Assembly: GCF_000819785.1 (NCBI RefSeq)
Contig: NZ_CDBK01000101.1
Coordinates: forward strand, 1-64,000
Direction: 5' to 3'
DNA length: 64,000 nt
From: Aeromonas caviae
Lineage (GTDB): Bacteria; Pseudomonadota; Gammaproteobacteria; Enterobacterales; Aeromonadaceae
The notes below the pieces were generated by a model. That model had not been told where the DNA came from. It ran no database searches and was given only the letters and a program-made list of their open reading frames with translations. Of the stretch, positions 58,516 through 64,000 are shown piece by piece. The number at the start of each line of letters is the position of its first letter. Within the stretch, counting starts at the first letter, position 1. The position numbers were made by a program, and so were the translations under genes.

Positions 58516-61083
58516 TCAGCTCACCGTGGTCAGATTCGCCAGGTTCATTCCCTGACGGTTGAGACTCAGGTACTCGGTCAGATCGTCGAAGGGCAGCGGG
58601 CGGCTGAGCAGATACCCCTGGGTGAAGGCGCACCCCTTCTGGCAGAGGAAATTGAGCTGCTCCCGGGTCTCCACCCCTTCGATCACCACCTGCATGCCGA
58701 GGTTGTGCACGATGTTGATGATGCCGTCGAGCAGCAGGCGATCCTGCTCGTTGAAGGGAATATGGCGCACGAAGGAGCGATCGATCTTCACCAGATCCAC
58801 CGGGAAGGTACGCAGGTAGTTCAGTGCCGAGTAGCCGGTGCCGAAGTCGTCGATGGCCAGCTTGCAGCCCGCCTCGCGCAGGGCATCGATCCGCACCCTG
58901 TGCTGATCGCTGGTCTCCATCAGCAGGGATTCGGTGATCTCGATGATGATGTCCGCCGGATCCAGCTCGAAGTGGCGGATCACCCTGAGCCACTCGTTGG
59001 CCTCCGGGTCTATGGTCTGGAACTCCAGGGTGGAGCGGTTGATGGACATCTGCAGATCCGGGAAGCCGGACTGCTGCAATCTGGCCAGATCCCGGCAAGA
59101 CTGCCACAGCACCAGGGCACCCAGCCCCTGGATGAGCCCCGCCTCTTCCGCCAGCGGGATGAAATCCGCCGGTGAGACCTGACCCCAGTGGGGGTGATAC
59201 CAGCGCACCAGGGCCTCCAGCTTGGCGACCCGGCCGCTGCGGTTGTCCCAGATGGGCTGGTAGGCCATGGTCAGCTGGCCCAGCTTGATGGCCTCCGCCA
59301 GATCGTGCTGCATCTGGTGGCGCTGACTCACCTCTTCCCGCATGGAGGCGTTGTAGGTGCCGAGGGGACGTCCCTGGCGCTTGGCGACGAACAGGGCCTG
59401 CTCGGCATTGCGCAAGAGCTCGTCGCTGTCGCCGCCGTCATTGGGACAGAGGGTGATCCCCAGGGTGGCGGTCACATAGAGGTGCTGGTTGGCCAGCATG
59501 AAGGGACGGGCAAAGCCGCCGATCACCTGCTTGGCAAACACCTCGGCCTGACGGCGGTTGACGATGCCGGGCACCAGGAAGGCAAATTCGTCGCCGCCGA
59601 TGCGGGCCACCAGATCCTCGGTGCGCACCCGGCTCACCAGCCGGTCCGATACCTCCCGCAGCAGGGCGTCGCCCACATGGTGATCCATGCTGTTGTTGAC
59701 CGCCTTGAAGTTGTTGAGGTCGAGCACCATGAGGGCGAAGCGCTCCCCGCGCTCGCAGAAGCGGGCCAGACAGCGACCGAACAGCCAGCGGTTGGGCAGG
59801 CCGGTGAGGTTGTCGTAGTTGGCCTGGGCGGCGATCTTCTGCTCCGCCAGCTTGGTCTGGGAAAGATCGCTGAAGATGGCGATGTACTGACTGATCTTGC
59901 CCCCTTCCCGCACGGCGCTGATCATCAGCTGCTGGGGATAGAGCTTGCCGTTCTTGCGCTTGTTCCACACCTCCCCACGCCAGATCCCCACCCGCTCCAG
60001 GGCGTGGTACATGTCCGCATAGAAGGTCTGATCGTGTAGTCCGGACTTGAGCATGCTGGGCCGCTGGCCACACGCCTCCTCCTCGCTGTAACCGGTGATC
60101 TTCTCGAAGGCCGGATTGACCGAGATGATGCGACTGTCGGCATCGCACACCAGAATGGCTTCGGATAGGTTGTCATAGACCCGGTGGGAGAGCTTGAGCT
60201 GCTCCGCATGGCGCCTGATGGGATCGATATTCTCCAGCACCACCATGAGATAGTCGGGGTGCATCTGCTCGTTGCGGATCAGGGTCACCGTCACCCGTCC
60301 CCACAGGACGGTCCCATCCCGATGGAGATAACGCTTCTCCTGGGTAAACGCGGGACGCTCTCCCCGCTTGAGGGCGTCGTAGAGCGCAATACTGGTCTGC
60401 CAGTCGTCCGGATGGTTGATTTCGGCGACGGTGAGCTGTTGCAGCTCCTCCTGGCTGTAGCCGAGCATCTTCTCGATGGCCGGGTTCGCCCAGAGGATCT
60501 TGCCGCCCAGATCCACCTTGCCGATGCCCACGGGCGCATGGGACATCATGGTGTCCAGGAAGTGGTGATGTTCCGGTTGCGCCGGCTGCTCCTGGCTCTG
60601 GCGCTGCTGATACATCAGCGCCAGTTCACGACCGGCGAGCGGGGCCAGCAGACGCAGCAGGCCCACTATCTTCTCCATTCTCGGCATGGCCCGCTTGAAC
60701 ATGACGCTGCACAGGCCGATGGTCTCTCCCTCGGCGTTCTTGAGCGCGACGCCGGCATAGGCTCTCACCTCGCAGCGCTCCAGCACGGCGGCGTGGGGGA
60801 ACAGCTGGCGGGTGCGATCACTGAACCAGGCTTCACCCTGTTGCATGGCGATCTCCCCCGGAGTGTCGGCGAGGGGGAAGCTGTAGGCGTTGATGTCGAG
60901 GGAGGCGGGATAGGCGGCATGCACGGTAAAGAACAGACCCGCCTGATCCTTGCCGGACACCAGGACGAAGTCAGCCCCCACCGCGTTGGCGATTTCACTC
61001 ACAAAGGCATCAAAATATCCCTGACCACTCGAATGAGACAGGCTGGAGATGATTTGATAGACAGACTCGAGTGCTCGCCTCAT
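58516..61083 (-). CDS. GAF-PAS-PAS-GGDEF-EAL cyclic-di-GMP protein
   Basis: The 855-residue soluble protein has a GAF-like sensor (about 1-165), two PAS domains (about 175-290 and 300-420), a GGDEF domain with intact GGDEF at 496-500 (RIGGDEFAFLVPG) and an EAL domain with EAL at 623-625 (KLEALVRW), IDDFGTGYSALNYL and IEGVETREQL. Both catalytic sets look complete, so it may make and break c-di-GMP under sensor control. No membrane segment is seen. It sits between opdA and rsmJ, which adjoin in E. coli, which suggests insertion. GC and codon use resemble the neighbours. Confidence 0.9.
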   Translation of the reverse strand: MRRALESVYQIISSLSHSSGQGYFDAFVSEIANAVGADFVLVSGKDQAGLFFTVHAAYPASLDINAYSFPLADTPGEIAMQQGEAWFSDRTRQLFPHAAVLERCEVRAYAGVALKNAEGETIGLCSVMFKRAMPRMEKIVGLLRLLAPLAGRELALMYQQRQSQEQPAQPEHHHFLDTMMSHAPVGIGKVDLGGKILWANPAIEKMLGYSQEELQQLTVAEINHPDDWQTSIALYDALKRGERPAFTQEKRYLHRDGTVLWGRVTVTLIRNEQMHPDYLMVVLENIDPIRRHAEQLKLSHRVYDNLSEAILVCDADSRIISVNPAFEKITGYSEEEACGQRPSMLKSGLHDQTFYADMYHALERVGIWRGEVWNKRKNGKLYPQQLMISAVREGGKISQYIAIFSDLSQTKLAEQKIAAQANYDNLTGLPNRWLFGRCLARFCERGERFALMVLDLNNFKAVNNSMDHHVGDALLREVSDRLVSRVRTEDLVARIGGDEFAFLVPGIVNRRQAEVFAKQVIGGFARPFMLANQHLYVTATLGITLCPNDGGDSDELLRNAEQALFVAKRQGRPLGTYNASMREEVSQRHQMQHDLAEAIKLGQLTMAYQPIWDNRSGRVAKLEALVRWYHPHWGQVSPADFIPLAEEAGLIQGLGALVLWQSCRDLARLQQSGFPDLQMSINRSTLEFQTIDPEANEWLRVIRHFELDPADIIIEITESLLMETSDQHRVRIDALREAGCKLAIDDFGTGYSALNYLRTFPVDLVKIDRSFVRHIPFNEQDRLLLDGIINIVHNLGMQVVIEGVETREQLNFLCQKGCAFTQGYLLSRPLPFDDLTEYLSLNRQGMNLANLTTVS

Positions 61084-61181
61084 GGCAAGGTTCTTTCTCT
61101 CCCTGGAAGGTAGAACCCGACTCTACTGAAGAGGCGGGGACAGTGCAAACATGCACTCCGCAAGATATTAAAAAGGCTTGG

Positions 61182-61207
61182 AAAAAGGGACCAAAAGGTC
61201 CCTTTTT
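61182..61207. terminator. Terminator after opdA
   Basis: The stem AAAAAGGGACC (61182-61192) / GGTCCCTTTTT (61197-61207) has an AAAA loop and works on the minus strand about 110 bp beyond the opdA stop. It separates opdA from the GGDEF-EAL gene. Confidence 0.88.
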
Positions 61208-61317
61208 CTATCAAAAATCACGTTTCGATCCCACTATGTCGCAAATGTGTACCTGCTTGAAGCTCCCGCAGTGGCGCGGCAGCTCATCCAATCGAGGCTC
61301 ACTGTGGCGGCGGGACC

Positions 61318-63360
61318 TCACGCGGCGATACCGCTGTGACGCAGCAGCGCATCCACCTGGGGCTCCCGGCCACGGAAGGCACGGAACAGCTCCATCGGCT
61401 CCCTGGAGCCGCCCTTTTCCAGAATGTTCTTCAGGAAGGAGTGGCCCGTGGCCGGGTTGAAGATCCCCTCCTCCTCGAAGCGGGAGAAGGCGTCGGCAGA
61501 GAGTACCTCGGCCCACTTGTAGCTGTAGTAGCCCGCCGCGTAGCCGCCCGCGAAGATGTGGGAGAAGCTGTGCTGGAAGCGGTTGAACGCCGGAGGCGTC
61601 ATCACGGCGACCTGGCTGCGCACCTCAGCCAGCAGCGCAGGGATCTGATCCGCTCTGGTCGGGTCAAAGGTCTGGTGCAGACGGAAGTCGAACAGGGCGA
61701 ACTCCAGCTGGCGCAGCATCTGCATCGCCGCCTGGAAGTTGCGGGCGGTCAGCATCTTCTCCAGCAGATCGGCGGGCAGCGGCTCCCCGCTCTCGTAATG
61801 GCCGGAGATGAAGGCCAGCGCCTCGGATTCCCAGCACCAGTTCTCGAGGAACTGGCTCGGCAGCTCCACCGCATCCCAGGCCACGCCGTTGATGCCGGCC
61901 ACGCCGGCCACATCGATGCGGGTCAGCATGTGGTGAATGCCGTGGCCGAACTCGTGGAACAGGGTGACCACTTCGTTGTGGGTGAACAGGGCCGGCTTGC
62001 CGTCCACCGGGCCGTTGAAATTGCAGGTCAGGTAGGCCACCGGCTTTTGCAGGGAGCCGTCCTGACGGTAGCGGCGACCCAGGCAGACATCCATCCAGGC
62101 GCCGCCCTGCTTGTGCTCGCGGGCGTAGAGATCCAGGTAGAAGCTGCCGCGCAGCTCGTCATCGGCGTCAAAGATGTCGTAGAAGCGCACATCCGGGTGC
62201 CAGGTGTCGATGCCGAGACGCTCGCGCACCTTCATGCCGAACACCCGCTTGACCACCTCGAACAGCCCCTTCACGACCCGACCGGCGGGGAAGTAGGGAC
62301 GCAACTGCTCATCAGAGACCGAAAACTTGTGCTGTTTGAGCTTTTCTGCGTAATAGGCAAGATCCCAGGCCGCCAGTTCGTCCTGACCGTGCTGCTCGGC
62401 GGCAAAGGCGCGGATCTCCTCCAGCTCCGCCTTGCCTTGGGGCAGGGACTTGGCAGCCAGGTCGGTGAGGAAGTCCACCACCTGCTCCGGCTTGTCCGCC
62501 ATCTTGGTCGCGAGGGAGAGCTCGGCATAGTTGGCAAAGCCCAGCAGTCGGGCCAGCTCCCGGCGCAGGGTGAGCAACTCGGTCATGATGGCGGAGTTGT
62601 CCCACTTGCCGGCGTTGGGGCCCTGGTCGGAGGCGCGGGTGGTGAAGGCCTCATACAGCTCGGCACGCAGGGCGCGGCTGTCGGCGTACATCATCACCGG
62701 CAGGTAGGAGGGGATGTCCAGGGTGAACAGCCACCCCTCCTTGCCCTTGAGTTCGGCCATCTGGCGCGCGGCAGCCTGGGCGCTCGCGGGCAGACCGGCC
62801 AGCTCGGCCTCGTCGGTCACCAGCTTGTGCCAGCCCTGGGTCGCGTCCAGCACGTTGTTGCTGAAACGGGAGGCGAGCTCCGAGAGGCGGGCCTGGATCT
62901 CGCCGTAACGCTGCTGCGCCTCGGCAGGCAGACCGATGCCGGAGAGGCGGAAATCGCGCAGGGTGTTCAGGATTTCCTTGCGCTGGGCATCATCCAGCCG
63001 GGGGAAGTCATCGCTCTCGGAGAGGGCCAGATAGGCTTGATAGAGCCCTTCATGCTGACCGACATAGGTCTGGAATTCGGACAGCAGCGGCAGGCAGGCA
63101 TCGTGAGCCGCTCGCAGCGCCTCGCTGTTCTGCACGGCATTGAGGTGGCTGATGGGGGACCAGATCCGGGAGAGGCGGTCGTTGACCTCTTCCAGCGGGG
63201 CGATCAGGCTGTCCCAGGTGTGAGGCTCCTTCTGGGCCAGCACATCCTCAATCTTCTGTTTGCAATCGGCGATGGCCTGCGTCACGGCAGGTTGCACCTG
63301 ATCGGGCTGGATCTGGCTGAAGGGAGGCAGCGAGTCCATTGTCAGCAAAGGGTTAGTCAT
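61318..63360 (-). CDS. prlC: Oligopeptidase A
   Basis: OpdA/PrlC is an M3-family zinc metallopeptidase that degrades signal peptides and short peptides in the cytoplasm. The 680 residues equal the E. coli protein. The zinc site HEFGHGIHHML and the downstream Glu of ENWCWESEAL are intact. The start at 63360 (MTNPLLTM) is the family start; the longer frame adds 19 unrelated residues. E. coli has prlC-rsmJ in one operon; here they are split. Confidence 0.95.
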   Translation of the reverse strand: MTNPLLTMDSLPPFSQIQPDQVQPAVTQAIADCKQKIEDVLAQKEPHTWDSLIAPLEEVNDRLSRIWSPISHLNAVQNSEALRAAHDACLPLLSEFQTYVGQHEGLYQAYLALSESDDFPRLDDAQRKEILNTLRDFRLSGIGLPAEAQQRYGEIQARLSELASRFSNNVLDATQGWHKLVTDEAELAGLPASAQAAARQMAELKGKEGWLFTLDIPSYLPVMMYADSRALRAELYEAFTTRASDQGPNAGKWDNSAIMTELLTLRRELARLLGFANYAELSLATKMADKPEQVVDFLTDLAAKSLPQGKAELEEIRAFAAEQHGQDELAAWDLAYYAEKLKQHKFSVSDEQLRPYFPAGRVVKGLFEVVKRVFGMKVRERLGIDTWHPDVRFYDIFDADDELRGSFYLDLYAREHKQGGAWMDVCLGRRYRQDGSLQKPVAYLTCNFNGPVDGKPALFTHNEVVTLFHEFGHGIHHMLTRIDVAGVAGINGVAWDAVELPSQFLENWCWESEALAFISGHYESGEPLPADLLEKMLTARNFQAAMQMLRQLEFALFDFRLHQTFDPTRADQIPALLAEVRSQVAVMTPPAFNRFQHSFSHIFAGGYAAGYYSYKWAEVLSADAFSRFEEEGIFNPATGHSFLKNILEKGGSREPMELFRAFRGREPQVDALLRHSGIAA

Positions 63361-63532
63361 CTGCGGTACCTCTAAATGCTCTGCAGCCCCTGCCGTCCAG
63401 AAGCCTGCTTGGACCATCTAAGATGTAGGCAGAAACCCCATTTATCAAGCCTTTGCCGCCAAGAGACGGGCTTGTTGCCCACTTTTTCAGGCATTTTGTT
63501 CATAAAACCAGCACTTCATCTGCCAGAGACGA

Positions 63533-63558
63533 CAATGCCGGCCCGAGGGCCGGCATTG
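63533..63558 (-). terminator. Hairpin after hemB
   Basis: The stem CAATGCCGGCC (63533-63543) / GGCCGGCATTG (63548-63558) lies 23 bp beyond the hemB stop. The T tract on the minus strand is weak (TCGTCTCTGG). Confidence 0.65.
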
Positions 63559-63581
63559 TGAGGGCATGGACACTCCCCGCC

Positions 63582-64000
<419 letters not shown>

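Overview
The window is a GC-rich gammaproteobacterial chromosome segment that reads as Aeromonas or a very close relative. This rests on conserved gene order (rRNA promoter, hemG, trkH, yigZ, pepQ; rho, trxA, rhlB, gppA; fre, ubiD; opdA and rsmJ), an indole operon, a VolA/Lip-type lipase and a PliI/PliG-type lysozyme inhibitor. The genus is an inference from gene content; no 16S sequence is present.

Layout. 1-4254: minus-strand pepQ-yigZ-trkH-hemG runs into the promoters of an rRNA operon whose genes lie off the left edge. 4451-9925: acetoacetyl-CoA synthetase and fadBA (fatty acid and ketone-body use), with a PsrA-like palindrome before fadB. 10273-13814: a response regulator, a sensor kinase and an orphan periplasmic sugar-binding protein. 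14222-15407: a tusA and YoaB-type RidA gene pair, with two tandem copies of the tusA start before it and three tandem copies of the RidA end after it. 15546-21414: yiaD, small exported proteins, a cysteine hydrolase, tag and glyQS. 21519-23412: an AT-rich DUF3800 gene followed by dispersed palindromes, the clearest foreign insert. 23413-25859: an EAL phosphodiesterase, a solute-binding protein and a lysozyme inhibitor. 25941-30398: the tna operon with a 27-residue TnaC leader, tryptophanase and two tandem permeases.

30575-36634 is a nitric oxide defence block: a NapH/YccM-like ferredoxin, yeaR, norW, norV and divergent norR, with three NorR sites and a sigma-54 promoter. 36718-43105: a LacI-type regulator and a complete livKHMGF branched-chain amino acid importer. 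43188-48458: AraC regulator, LysE exporter, glpEG and a large lipase. 48760-57635: ubiK, fre, ubiD, an unknown exported protein, rho, trxA, rhlB, gppA and the Rho inhibitor rof. 57706-64000: rsmJ, a GAF-PAS-PAS-GGDEF-EAL protein, opdA and the 3' part of hemB.

The most unusual signal is a recurring pattern at gene junctions. Short, diverged, still in-frame copies of gene ends lie beside the intact gene around tusA-RidA, between livH and livM, and probably between the response regulator and its kinase. In the RidA and livH cases the differences are almost all synonymous. The copies therefore look like ends of functional homologues from related strains, or like short peptides under selection, rather than slippage products. 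Each livH- and regulator-type remnant keeps start/stop overlap with the following gene.
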